Below, one piece after another: positions 33,947 through 42,579 of a stretch of 64,000 nt of DNA. The stretch covers positions 1 through 64,000 of the forward strand of contig NZ_ATJV01000114.1 of assembly GCF_000443165.1 (NCBI RefSeq), read 5' to 3'. A model generated the notes under the pieces. It was not told where the DNA came from and made no database searches. It saw nothing but the letters and a program-made list of their open reading frames with translations. This stretch comes from Thauera terpenica 58Eu. Its GTDB lineage: Bacteria > Pseudomonadota > Gammaproteobacteria > Burkholderiales > Rhodocyclaceae. Numbering within the stretch: the stretch's first letter is position 1; each line of letters begins with the position of its first letter. Both the position numbers and the translations under genes were made by a program.

Positions 33947-35536
33947 TCAGTGGCCTCCGCTGTGGGCGGCGGCGTCAGCGGCGGGCGCTGCAGTGCTGGC
34001 GGTGGCCGCTTCGATGTGGGTGATGATGTACTCGCCCGGCTCTCCCTCCTCGAAGCTGAAACGCACCGCCGTGCCGGGCGCGATGTCCTTCACCCGACCT
34101 GAATCGGCAATGGCGGCGGCGATGGCGAAGTCCATGGTCATGGCAGGCCACTTCAATGCGGGGATCTCGCCGTGGGTCAGGGTGAGGCTGCCGGTTTCGG
34201 CGTCGACGGCATCGAGCGTGCCTTCTGCCTCGTAGCGCGTGGCGCTGGCGCGATCAGCGCCCCCCGACGCATCGGCGCCATCGGCCGCCACCAGATTCGA
34301 CAAGGCCGCCTTGAGCTGGCTTTCCGAATCGATGAGGAAGTTGGCGGACACGACGACGCGCTCGCCCACCGTCAGGCCTTCGAGCACTTCGACCCGGTCG
34401 CGACCGCGCTGCCCGAGTTTTACTGGCTGCGCCTTGAAGCGGCCCTCGGGGAGCGCCATGAGCACGATCTGGCGCGCGCCGTCGTCGATGATGGCCGAGC
34501 TCGGCACCACCGTTTTTGCGCTCGTGTCACCAACGGCAAGGGTGAGCTGGGCGAACATGCCGGGGCGCAACAGCCCTTGCGCATTGTCGAGCTCGAGTCT
34601 GACCGGCGTGCTGCGCGTGGCGGCATCGAGGCTGGGATAGAGAAAGGCGACACGGGCCTCGAAGCTGCGCCCTGGAAAGGCGTCGAGCGTGATCGAGGCG
34701 CTCTGGCCGACGTGCACGCGGGCCAGATCCTGTTCGTAGACGTCGGCGATGACCCACACTTTCGACAGGTCGGCGATGCGAAACAGCGCCTCACCGGGCA
34801 TGAAGCGCCCGCCCTGAATCGCGGGCTTGTCGAGCACGACGCCGCTCACCGGCGCATGGAACACCTGACGCGCCCCGGTCTGGCCGGCCACTTCGAGGTT
34901 GCGCAAACGCGTGCGCGTCGCCGCCGCCAGACGGCGGGCGGATTCGCTCGCGAGCGCATCGTGCGCCGCACTTTGCTCGGCCAGCCGGTCGGCAATGCGT
35001 AGTTCCTCGCCTGCGGCCTGCAGTTCGGGACTGTAGGCGGTGAATAGCGGCTGGCCCTTCTTCACCGGGTCGCCGACGGCGTTGACGTGCAGGCGCTCGA
35101 TCCAGCCCTCGAAGCGCGGTGCGACCACCACCTGGCTGCGCTCGTCGATCTCGATGCGCCCGCTCGCGCGCACCGTGGCGTCCACCGCGCCCATCTCGAC
35201 TTCGGCCGTCTTTACGCCCAGCGTCTGCATGCGCGCCGGGCTGACGACGACCACGCCCGCATCGTCGGCGCGGTCGTCGGCATAGACCGGGACGTAGTCC
35301 ATGCCCATCGAATCCTTCTTGGGCTCGGGCGAGGTGTCGGGCAGGCCCATCGGGTTGCGGTAGTAGAGGATCTTGCGCTCGCCGGTCGATGGCGATTCGG
35401 TCTCGGCGGCTGCCTGCGGCGCGCCGGCCAGTGGCGCCTGGGGGGCGCTCTGGTGCAGCTGTGCGGCCCAGTATCCGGCACCCGCCGCGATCGCGAGGCC
35501 CACGGCGATCGCGGTGATTTGGGCAGCAGCGCTCAT
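33947..35536 (-). CDS. cusB: CusB-type adaptor with C-terminal CusF-like domain
   Basis: 529 aa. N-terminal membrane anchor or signal (ITAIAVGLAIAAGAGYW), then the metal-binding YYRNPMGLPDTSPEPKKDSM and GMDYVPVY, the adaptor beta-barrel/lipoyl/hairpin core, and a fused C-terminal domain (about 435-515) with WPAMTMDF, the CusF copper site (Trp and two Met). Linking CusF to the adaptor would hand Cu+ straight to the pump. The start overlaps the cusC stop (ATGA). Confidence 0.9.
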   Translation of the reverse strand: MSAAAQITAIAVGLAIAAGAGYWAAQLHQSAPQAPLAGAPQAAAETESPSTGERKILYYRNPMGLPDTSPEPKKDSMGMDYVPVYADDRADDAGVVVVSPARMQTLGVKTAEVEMGAVDATVRASGRIEIDERSQVVVAPRFEGWIERLHVNAVGDPVKKGQPLFTAYSPELQAAGEELRIADRLAEQSAAHDALASESARRLAAATRTRLRNLEVAGQTGARQVFHAPVSGVVLDKPAIQGGRFMPGEALFRIADLSKVWVIADVYEQDLARVHVGQSASITLDAFPGRSFEARVAFLYPSLDAATRSTPVRLELDNAQGLLRPGMFAQLTLAVGDTSAKTVVPSSAIIDDGARQIVLMALPEGRFKAQPVKLGQRGRDRVEVLEGLTVGERVVVSANFLIDSESQLKAALSNLVAADGADASGGADRASATRYEAEGTLDAVDAETGSLTLTHGEIPALKWPAMTMDFAIAAAIADSGRVKDIAPGTAVRFSFEEGEPGEYIITHIEAATASTAAPAADAAAHSGGH

Positions 35537-36840
35537 TGTGATTCCCCTGTCAGTTTCTTGATTTCGGTAAGGGCGAGGCGGGTATCGAGCTCGGTAAGAA
35601 GCCGCCGGGTGCGGATGTCGATGAGCTGACGGTCGGCCTCGATCACGCTGTCGAAATCGACCGTGCCGCTGGAGAGCGCTGCGCGGCTCGCATCGCGGGT
35701 GGCCTGCGCCTGCGGCAGCAAGGTGTGATCGAGCAGGCGCAAGGTCTCGCGGCCCTGGGTGTAAGTCGACCAGGCCTTGCCGAGTTCGCCGGTGGCGCGG
35801 GCCCTGGCGTCCTCACGCCGCGCCTCGGCCGCCATCAGCAGGTACTCCGCTTCGCGCTCCTTCGCGCGTCGGCTCGACTGCTGCAAGGGGATCATCACTT
35901 CGAACATCACGTCCCATGAGGCTTTGCCCTCGTAGGGCCGATTGTTGGTCAGGCCCACGGCAAAATCCGGCAGGCGATCGCGATAGGTGCGCTCACGCTC
36001 GGCACGTGCGACCTCGATGCCGTTGGCAGCGGCGATCACCTCGGGATTGGCGCTGCTCGCCGCCTGGAACAGGGCGCTGGCCTCGAGGCCCTCGGGTAGC
36101 GGTTCAGGGTCGAGCGGCAGGGCCAGCGGCGCATCGTGTGCGCGACCGAGCAGTCCGTTCAGGCCTGTAGCCAGACCCTTGCGGCGCTGCTCGATCTCGA
36201 CCAGCGCGAGGCGTTGGCTGGTGATTTCGCGCTGCATGCGCAGCACCGCCTGCTGCGGCAGCAGACCCAGCTTGTAGCGTGCGAGGCTGATGTCTTCCAG
36301 CCCCTGCAGCAGGGCGAGGGCCTCGCGGCCGTGGGCGAGCTCCCGATCGGCCGCGTAATAGCGCAGCCACAGCGTCTCGATCCTGGCCGCCAACTCGACC
36401 CACGCGATGTCCTCCATGGCATCGGCCTGCGTCGCCTGCGCCACCGCGGCCTTCACCGCCAGCTCGCGCTTGCCCCAGCCGGGCAGGGGCTGGGTGATGC
36501 GATAACGCGTCTGGCCCACCTGGCCGGGCAGCAAGGACGCCGAGCGCTTGTTCATGGTGTTGGTGGCGTCCATCAACTCCAGTTCGAAAGTGGGGTCAGG
36601 CAGAGCGCCCGCGGGCGTCGTGCGCTCATGCGCGGCGGCAGCTTCGGCGCGGGCGGCAGCGAAGCCGGGATTGCTCTGGCGGGCAAACTCGATCAGGGAC
36701 AGAGCGCTGGCACCGAGCGCGGGCGCGGCGGCCGGGTCCTGGCCAAAAGCGTTCGCGCTACCAAGGCAGATGGCGAAGATCAGGGCGAACGCCGAGCGGC
36801 GAGCGAGGTGATTGGCAAGAGGGGACAGACGCGGTTTCAT
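35533..36840 (-). CDS. cusC: CusC-type outer membrane efflux protein
   Basis: 435 aa from the ATG at 36840, with signal peptide (SAFALIFAICLGSANAFGQ). TolC/OEP family: two repeats of long helices (LSLIEFARQSNPGFAAARAE ... LLALFRAASSANPEVIAAAN-like) and a C-terminal SGTVDFDSVIEADRQLIDIR segment. It forms the outer-membrane channel of the CusCBA pump. Upstream lies a REP array of about 580 bp, then cusF. Confidence 0.88.
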   Translation of the reverse strand: MKPRLSPLANHLARRSAFALIFAICLGSANAFGQDPAAAPALGASALSLIEFARQSNPGFAAARAEAAAAHERTTPAGALPDPTFELELMDATNTMNKRSASLLPGQVGQTRYRITQPLPGWGKRELAVKAAVAQATQADAMEDIAWVELAARIETLWLRYYAADRELAHGREALALLQGLEDISLARYKLGLLPQQAVLRMQREITSQRLALVEIEQRRKGLATGLNGLLGRAHDAPLALPLDPEPLPEGLEASALFQAASSANPEVIAAANGIEVARAERERTYRDRLPDFAVGLTNNRPYEGKASWDVMFEVMIPLQQSSRRAKEREAEYLLMAAEARREDARARATGELGKAWSTYTQGRETLRLLDHTLLPQAQATRDASRAALSSGTVDFDSVIEADRQLIDIRTRRLLTELDTRLALTEIKKLTGESQ

Positions 36841-36944
36841 GGCGAACAGGGCCGGCAGGTTTAGGTTTGGGTGGTGGGGTGGAGGGTGAGGCGGGGTGAG
36901 TCGTGGTAAGGAGCGTGGTGTGGAGCGCGGGGGACAAGCGAAAG

Positions 36945-37521
36945 GCTCGCGGCTCGCGCCGCTCCTACATGAGGCTGAAGCCGCACCGAGACCCTGTAGG
37001 AGCGACGCAAGTCGCGAGCCTTTATCCAGGTGCGTCGTTGAAGCCCCGTCGGAACCCTGTAGGAGCGGCGCAAGCCGCGAGCTTTTATCCAAGCACATCG
37101 CTGACGCCGCGCCGGGCCCCTGTAGGAGCGGCGCAAGCCGCGAGCTCTTTCGCAGTGCTCCACCGCCTCCAAATCACGGCACCGCCTCTAGCGCAGGGGC
37201 CGTCATCGCACCGCCATCGCTTTCGGCGGCAGCACGAGGGCGTGATCACGGCCGGACAAGACGAAAGGCTCGCGGCTCGCGCCGCTCCTACATGGGAGCG
37301 AAGCCGCTTCGGGCTCCGGCGCCAGCCACGAGCCATTTTCCAAGTACGTCGTTGAAGCCACGTCGGAACCCCGTAGGAGCGACGCAAGTCGCGAGCCTTT
37401 TCCCAGTACGTCGCTAACGCCGCAGCGCCCCCCCGTAGGAGCGGCGCAAGCCGCGAGCTTTTATCCAAGCACGTCGCTGAAGCCGCGTTGGGCCCCTGTA
37501 GGAGCGGCGCGAGCCGCGAGC
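36945..37521. repeat. REP array with 63-bp period in the copper operon
   Basis: Inverted REP at 36945-36969, direct copies at 36995, 37058, 37121 (63 bp apart), inverted at 37268, then direct at about 37372, 37434 and 37497 (again 62-63 bp). An eroded copy lies near 37320. Both stem types (GCGAC and GCGGC) occur. Spacers contain AAGCACGTCGCTGAAGCCGC variants. No gene in 36841-37543; the array lies between co-directional cusF and cusC. Confidence 0.88.
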
Positions 37522-37543
37522 TTTTTCCCAAGCACGCCCCAAA

Positions 37544-37891
37544 TCACGGCGCCGCCTCAAGCGCCGTCACCGTCAGCGCGCCACCGACGCTTTCCGCTGC
37601 AAAGCGGATCTTGTCGCCAACCTTGACCTGGTCGAGCATGGCCGCATCGGCAGCGCGAAACACCATGGTCATCGCCGGCATGCCGAGCGTCTCGAGCGGC
37701 CCATGGACGATGGTGAGCTTGCCGGCCGACTTGTCGATTTTCTTGACCGTGCCCTCGGCCAGTTTGGCCTCCGCCTCGGCCGGGGCGCTCGCACTGCCGT
37801 GGTGCACGCCGTGCTCGGCCTGCGCAAACGCTGCAGGGGCAGCGGCGCCGAGCATGGCCAGGAGCGTGGAGGTGACAATGATCTTCTTCAT
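37544..37891 (-). CDS. cusF: CusF-like periplasmic copper-binding protein
   Basis: 115 aa with signal peptide (MKKIIVTSTLLAMLGAAAPA). The OB-fold segment GTVKKIDKSAGKLTIVHGPL then ETLGMPAMTM keeps the His and both Met ligands of CusF. The Trp that caps Cu+ in E. coli CusF is Met here (W-P-E-M-T-M becomes M-P-A-M-T-M). It carries periplasmic Cu+ to the pump. A CusR-type box lies about 91-106 bp upstream. Confidence 0.86.
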   Translation of the reverse strand: MKKIIVTSTLLAMLGAAAPAAFAQAEHGVHHGSASAPAEAEAKLAEGTVKKIDKSAGKLTIVHGPLETLGMPAMTMVFRAADAAMLDQVKVGDKIRFAAESVGGALTVTALEAAP

Positions 37892-37981
37892 GCTGGGTTT
37901 CTCCAGGGTCAGGGCTTTGAGTAAATGGCGAAAAGTCGACGGATTATGTGGAGCATTCACCGACAGGACGCTGACACGCGG

Positions 37982-37997
37982 ATTACATTTCTGTCAG
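37982..37997 (-). promoter_or_regulatory. CusR-type box before cusF
   Basis: ATTACATTTCTGTCAG shares its first 13 bases with the perfect palindrome at 42362-42381 in the main divergent promoter. It lies 91 bp upstream of cusF, partly inside the end of the cupredoxin gene, and suggests a second CusR-controlled promoter. Confidence 0.55.
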
Positions 37998-38500
37998 CCA
38001 ACCCTGATCGTGCCGACCATGCCAGCCTGGAAATGCCCGGCAATGAGGCAGGCAAACTCGAATTCGCCGGCGCGGTTGAATTCCCAGATCATTTCGCCCC
38101 GTCCGCCCGGCGCGACGTGGGCCATCCACGGTTCGTCGTGCTCCATCCCGGGAAAGCGCTGCATCAGTTCTGCATGTTCCTTCAATGTCTGGGGCGTGCC
38201 GATCACCATTTCGTGCATCACCGCGCCCCGGTTCTCAAGCGTGATGCGGACGATCTCCCCAAGACCCACCTCGAAGTGGTCAGGCACAAAGCGCATCTCG
38301 TCGGTCATCACGAACGGAATCGTCCGCGAGACGGCCTTCTCGTCCCCGGCAATGCCCCAGAGCTGCTGTTCTCTCGGCGTATCGACATCGGCCTTGGCTG
38401 CGTGCCCCATTTCGCCGTGGGCGAATGCGGTGCGGTGCAAGGCGAGCACACCGATACCGGCGGCGAGGCCGGAGGCAAGAAAACGACGACGGTTGTTCAT
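37994..38500 (-). CDS. Cupredoxin-domain copper protein
   Basis: 168 aa from 38500 (or 172 from 38512). Tat-type signal NNRRRFLASGLAAGIGVLAL. Type 1 copper ligands: His in GAVMHEMVIG, then Cys, His and Met in FACLIAGHFQAGM. It belongs to the periplasmic plastocyanin-like proteins of copper operons, probably an electron carrier or copper scavenger working with the oxidase encoded next. Confidence 0.87.
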   Translation of the reverse strand: MNNRRRFLASGLAAGIGVLALHRTAFAHGEMGHAAKADVDTPREQQLWGIAGDEKAVSRTIPFVMTDEMRFVPDHFEVGLGEIVRITLENRGAVMHEMVIGTPQTLKEHAELMQRFPGMEHDEPWMAHVAPGGRGEMIWEFNRAGEFEFACLIAGHFQAGMVGTIRVG

Positions 38501-38578
38501 GGGGGTCTCCATCTCTGTTGCTTGAATCTCGTTGCTGTGTTGGTGTTGTTACTTGCGCCGAATACAGGGCGATTTGCT

Positions 38579-39982
38579 TCAGTGGCCTTGATGGCCGGTG
38601 GGTTTGCGGACCGTCATCTCGATCGATTGTTCGGATTCGGTGCGGGGCATGCTCGAGCGTCCGGCCGAGTCGCTGCGCGCGGGCTCCGCCAGCCCCGCGC
38701 CCGCCCACTCGTAAGCCACCGTCCCCTGCGGGTGCTTGAACCAGCCAGGGTCGCTGTAGTCGTCGCGCTTTTGCTCGCGGCGCACCTTGAGCACGGTGAA
38801 CATGCCGCCCATCTCGATCGAACCGAACGGCCCCTGCCCAGTCATCATCGGCAAGGTGTTGTCGGGCAGGGGCATCTCCATCTCGCCCATGTCGGCCATG
38901 CCGCGCTCGCCCATCAACATGTAGTCGGGCACGAGTTTCTGGATGTTCTCGACCAGGCCGCGATGATCGACGCCAATCATGGTCGGTACTTCATGGCCCA
39001 TCGCGTTCATCGTGTGGTGCGCCTTGTGGCAATGCATCGCCCAGTCGCCTTCCTCGTCGGCGACGAACTCGATCTGGCGCATCTGGCCGACCGCCACGTC
39101 GGTGGTGACCTCGGGCCAGCGCGACTCGGGCCGTGTCGGGCCACCGTCGGTGCCGGTGACCTCGAACTCGTGACCATGGATGTGGATCGGGTGGTTGGTC
39201 ATCGTCAGGTTGCCGATGCGTACCCGCACCCGATCGCCCTTGCGCACGTTGAGCGAGTCGATGCCCGGGAAGGCACGGCTGTTCCAGGTCCACAGGTTGA
39301 ACTCGAGCATGGTGTTGATCTTCGGCACGTAGCTGCCCGGCTCGATGTCGTAGGCGTTGAGCAGGACGCAGAAATCGCGGTCGACGCGCGCGATGTGCGG
39401 ATGCCGATCGCGCGGGTGCGTGACCCAGAAGCCCATCATGCCCATCGCCATCTGCACCATCTCGTCCGCGTGTGGGTGGTACATGAAAGTGCCGGGGCGA
39501 CGGGCGACGAATTCGTAGACAAAGGTCTTGCCCGGCGCAATCTGCGGCTGGGTGAGACCACCGACTCCATCCATGCCATTGGGCAGGCGCTGGCCGTGCC
39601 AGTGGATGGTGGTGTGTTCGGGCAGGCGGTTGGTGACGAACAGGCGCACCCGGTCGCCCTCCACAACCTCGATCGTCGGCCCGGGCGACTGGCCGTTGTA
39701 GCCCCACAATCGCGCCACCATGCCAGGGGCGATTTCGCGCTCGACCGGCTCGGCAACGAGGTGGAACTCCTTCACGCCATTGTTCATGCGCCAGGGGGCG
39801 GTCCAGCCGTTCAAGGTGACGACCGGGTCGTACGGGCGCCCATTGGGCGGGCTCAGCGGGGCCGCCGTTGCGGCACTGGTCTGGATCACGGGTTCGGGTA
39901 GCGCGGCGAGCGCGGAGCGATTGACGGTTCCGGCAGCGGCCAGCAGGCCTGCCCCGGCGAGAAATCGGCGTCGAGTGGTCAT
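38579..39982 (-). CDS. Multicopper oxidase
   Basis: 467 aa from the ATG at 39982, Tat signal TTRRRFLAGAGLLAAAG. Copper motifs in order: HWHG, HPHAD, HPIHIHGHEF, and HCHKAHHTMNAMGH for type 1/type 3 sites. A Met-rich C-terminal stretch (MLMGERGMADMGEMEMPLP) resembles the CopA/PcoA and CueO copper-sensing segments. It oxidises Cu+ to Cu2+ in the periplasm. Part of the long leftward copper operon. Confidence 0.92.
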   Translation of the reverse strand: MTTRRRFLAGAGLLAAAGTVNRSALAALPEPVIQTSAATAAPLSPPNGRPYDPVVTLNGWTAPWRMNNGVKEFHLVAEPVEREIAPGMVARLWGYNGQSPGPTIEVVEGDRVRLFVTNRLPEHTTIHWHGQRLPNGMDGVGGLTQPQIAPGKTFVYEFVARRPGTFMYHPHADEMVQMAMGMMGFWVTHPRDRHPHIARVDRDFCVLLNAYDIEPGSYVPKINTMLEFNLWTWNSRAFPGIDSLNVRKGDRVRVRIGNLTMTNHPIHIHGHEFEVTGTDGGPTRPESRWPEVTTDVAVGQMRQIEFVADEEGDWAMHCHKAHHTMNAMGHEVPTMIGVDHRGLVENIQKLVPDYMLMGERGMADMGEMEMPLPDNTLPMMTGQGPFGSIEMGGMFTVLKVRREQKRDDYSDPGWFKHPQGTVAYEWAGAGLAEPARSDSAGRSSMPRTESEQSIEMTVRKPTGHQGH

Positions 39983-39999
39983 GAGCATCTCCGCAAGGA

Positions 40000-41412
40000 T
40001 CAGTGGCCACCGCCGGCTTGCGCCGGTGATGCGGGTGATGAAAGGGTGAGCGGGGCAATCGGTTGGCCGAGCAGGCTGGCCTTGAGCGCGGCATCGGCGC
40101 GCCAGAAATCGCGCTCGGCCTCGATTGCCTGCAACACACTGGCCGATTGGGCACGTGCGGCGGCAAGGAGGTCGAACACCCCGATCAGCATCCCGTTGTA
40201 CTGGAGCACTGATTCCTCGGTGATGTTCTGATAGAGCGGCACGACCTCGTTACGGTAATGGCGCGCGAGGTCGTAGGCGCTGCGATAGCTGTCGTAGGCC
40301 ACCCGGACCTGGGAGCTCGCATTACGGGCGACCTCGAGTGTGCGATTGAAGGCGGCGAGATAGCGCGCCTCGCTACCGGCGCGCGCGGCGTCGCCAAAGT
40401 CGAACAGGGGCAGCGGCAGCTCGATCTCGAAGCCGCGCTGGGTCGATTCACCCGTGGCACTAATGCGCACGCCTGCCACATGCAGGCCGTTGACGACGCT
40501 GGTCACGCGCGTGAGGCCCAGGCTCTTCGCCGTACGATCAAGGTCGGTGCGCGCGATGCGCACGTCGAGCCGGTTCTCGAGCAGCGCCGCACCGGCGGTG
40601 GCTTCGTCCATCGGCGCCGCAGGTACGGTCGGCAATTGATCCGGCAAACGCAGCGCCTGCGCCTGGCCAGGGGTCAGGCCCAGACGCTGGATCAAGGCCT
40701 CACCGGCAGCGGTGGCGTTCTGACGCGCGCGGATCAGGTTGGCGGTCTCCTCGGCGGCCAGCGCCTGCTCGCGAGCGCGTTGCAGGCGGCTGAAATTGCC
40801 CGTGGTCTGCATGCGGCGCGCCAACTCGGCAGCGGTACCTGCGGCCGTGGCCACATCCTCCCGGTAGCGCGCGACCTGTCGCGCCGCGACTGCATCGACC
40901 CAGGCCTGGCGCACTTCGGTGAGGGTGCTCAATAGTGCAATGGACGACTGCAGCCGGGTCTGCTGCTGGCGGAACTCGGCCTGCTCCAGCCGCGCGGGCA
41001 GGAACAGCAGGTCGAACAGCGACAGGCCGAGCGAGCGACCGATGTCGAGTTCGCGCCCCTCGGCGCCCGAGCGGAACAGGCGTTCGAAGGTGAACACGGG
41101 GTTGCCGATGCGGGCCGAGCCGGTCGCATCCGCCGAGGCCATGGCGGCCTCCGCCAGCAGGGACTGGAACGCCGGGCTGTAGCCCAGCGCGACGCGCACC
41201 GCATCGTCGATCGTCAGCGGTTGGGCGAGCAGGCGATCGACCTCGGCGCGCATTGCCTCGCGCTCGCTATCCGAGCGTAGCCAGCGCACCTCGCTACCCG
41301 CTTGCTCGCGGGCAAAGCGCTCGACCTCGGCGAAGTTCTGGTCGATCGCAACGCTGGCGCATCCGGTCAGTACGGTGGCCGCCAGCAGCGATAGCGGAAG
41401 GCTCGTTTTCAT
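40000..41412 (-). CDS. TolC-family outer membrane lipoprotein
   Basis: 470 aa with a lipobox (MKTSLPLSLLAATVLTGCAS). OEP helical repeats: LTIDDAVRVALGYSPAFQSL and a second half RLDVRIARTDLDRTAKSLGL. A second outer-membrane factor in the island, unlike cusC in sequence. Such a protein precedes the multicopper oxidase in several betaproteobacterial copper clusters, where it may replace CopB. Starts inside the upstream gene (ATGA). Confidence 0.87.
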   Translation of the reverse strand: MKTSLPLSLLAATVLTGCASVAIDQNFAEVERFAREQAGSEVRWLRSDSEREAMRAEVDRLLAQPLTIDDAVRVALGYSPAFQSLLAEAAMASADATGSARIGNPVFTFERLFRSGAEGRELDIGRSLGLSLFDLLFLPARLEQAEFRQQQTRLQSSIALLSTLTEVRQAWVDAVAARQVARYREDVATAAGTAAELARRMQTTGNFSRLQRAREQALAAEETANLIRARQNATAAGEALIQRLGLTPGQAQALRLPDQLPTVPAAPMDEATAGAALLENRLDVRIARTDLDRTAKSLGLTRVTSVVNGLHVAGVRISATGESTQRGFEIELPLPLFDFGDAARAGSEARYLAAFNRTLEVARNASSQVRVAYDSYRSAYDLARHYRNEVVPLYQNITEESVLQYNGMLIGVFDLLAAARAQSASVLQAIEAERDFWRADAALKASLLGQPIAPLTLSSPASPAQAGGGH

Positions 41413-41717
41413 CGCTCGCCCCCTTTCGAAGACGGCGTGAGGTGACCCATGTGCCCGCCCAGGCGCCCGGCCTCGTTGTTGGCGTCCTTCCACGAGCGCA
41501 GCGGCTCGTCGACACGGTAGGACCGATATTCGCTCAGGGGCGAGCGATACAGCGGAAGGGCCTGTGGCTTGGACTGCTCAACCGCTGCGGCAGGGCGGGT
41601 CTCGGCAGGCACGTGGTCAGCGGGGTTGGGTGGCGAAGGGGGCTCGGCCTGCGCGCCCGACACGAGCGCCACGGCAACGGCCAATCCTCCACCGAGGTGG
41701 ATGAGTCGTCTCTGCAT
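41409..41717 (-). CDS. Small periplasmic protein of copper cluster
   Basis: 102 aa with a signal peptide (MQRRLIHLGGGLAVAVALVS-GAQA). The mature part is Pro-rich, then YRSPLSEYRSYRVDEPLRSW and KDANNEAGRLGGHMGHL. The His/Met end could bind copper. I know no function. Coupled to the TolC-like gene by a 4-bp overlap. Confidence 0.65.
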   Translation of the reverse strand: MQRRLIHLGGGLAVAVALVSGAQAEPPSPPNPADHVPAETRPAAAVEQSKPQALPLYRSPLSEYRSYRVDEPLRSWKDANNEAGRLGGHMGHLTPSSKGGER

Positions 41718-41795
41718 GGGGAATGTCTCTTTGTTGGTCTTGTGGGGAACCGGACGCGGGGCGATCGACGAGATCACCGCTCCGCCTCGAGAAGC

Positions 41796-42260
41796 TCAGT
41801 TGGGCATCGCCGGCTTGGCGGCCGGATGCATCTTCATCATGTTCTGCATCATGCTCATGTGCTCTTGCATCGTCTTCATGTGCTCCTGCATGAGCTTGGG
41901 ATCCATCATCATGCCGCCCATCGGGCCAGCCCCGGGTCCAGCCCCACCGCCCTTCATCATCGGGCCTGCGCCCATCTGCCCGCCCATCATCTGCCCGCCC
42001 ATCATCGGACACCCTGCGAGCGCACCCTGTGATGCGGCCTCCAGGGCCTTGATCTGCTCTTCCATCAGGACCATGCGGTGCGCAGGATCGGTCGTTTCAC
42101 GGATGGACTTCATGCGCGCTTGAAGCGCCGCGACACTCGATGCTGGTGGCGACGCTTGCGCCTGATCCGTCGTCTGTGCGACAGCCGGGCTGCCATACAT
42201 GACCCCAAGCAGTGCGACGACCGGCAAGAGCCGGCCAAGACGATGCAATCTGTGTTTCAT
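41796..42260 (-). CDS. Methionine-rich periplasmic copper protein
   Basis: 154 aa with signal peptide (LLPVVALLGVMYGSPAVA). After a coiled-coil-like stretch (ALQARMKSIRETTDPAHRMV) comes a Met/Gly-rich region CPMMGGQMMGGQMGAGPMM and helical repeats LMQEHMKTMQEHMSMMQNMM. The many Met plus His residues suggest Cu+ binding in the periplasm. First gene of the leftward operon, directly behind the CusR-type box. Confidence 0.8.
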   Translation of the reverse strand: MKHRLHRLGRLLPVVALLGVMYGSPAVAQTTDQAQASPPASSVAALQARMKSIRETTDPAHRMVLMEEQIKALEAASQGALAGCPMMGGQMMGGQMGAGPMMKGGGAGPGAGPMGGMMMDPKLMQEHMKTMQEHMSMMQNMMKMHPAAKPAMPN

Positions 42261-42361
42261 GATCGATCTCCCATCGGTTACAAGCTGGTTCTGTGGTGAT
42301 ACGGATCCTTGTGCCACGCAGTGCATCCTGCGCGTTCGCGCCTGTCGTCCGCGTGACCTGA

Positions 42362-42381
42362 GAATTACATTTCTGTAATTC
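42362..42381. promoter_or_regulatory. CusR-type box, divergent promoter
   Basis: GAATTACATTTCTGTAATTC is a perfect 8-bp inverted repeat with a 4-bp centre, matching the ATTAC-N6-GTAAT form of CusR/PcoR/CopR sites. It lies 102 bp before the Met-rich gene and about 200 bp before the ATP-grasp-like gene. Confidence 0.75.
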
Positions 42382-42579
42382 CGCGTGCTGCCCGGACCCA
42401 AAGCGCAAAATTGAGTGCACGCACGAGGCGTGCTGGCGTAAAGCTACAAACCGGGCGCGTACCTCGCTTGGTTTGGCGCCATGCTTGACGTCTGGCGTTC
42501 GATACTTCGTCTTCTGAAAACGACATCGGCGCCCAACTTCCCCCACAATCAGCACTCCCACCCAAGCCTGAACACTGTC

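Noticed and set aside
37925..39901. A 658-codon plus-strand frame opposite the cupredoxin and multicopper oxidase
   Set aside because: Antisense frame of two clear copper proteins; His/Arg-rich, as expected for an opposite-strand reading in GC-rich DNA.
42362..42381. Terminator hairpin
   Set aside because: It lies between divergent promoters, has AT-rich arms and fits the CusR/PcoR box pattern.
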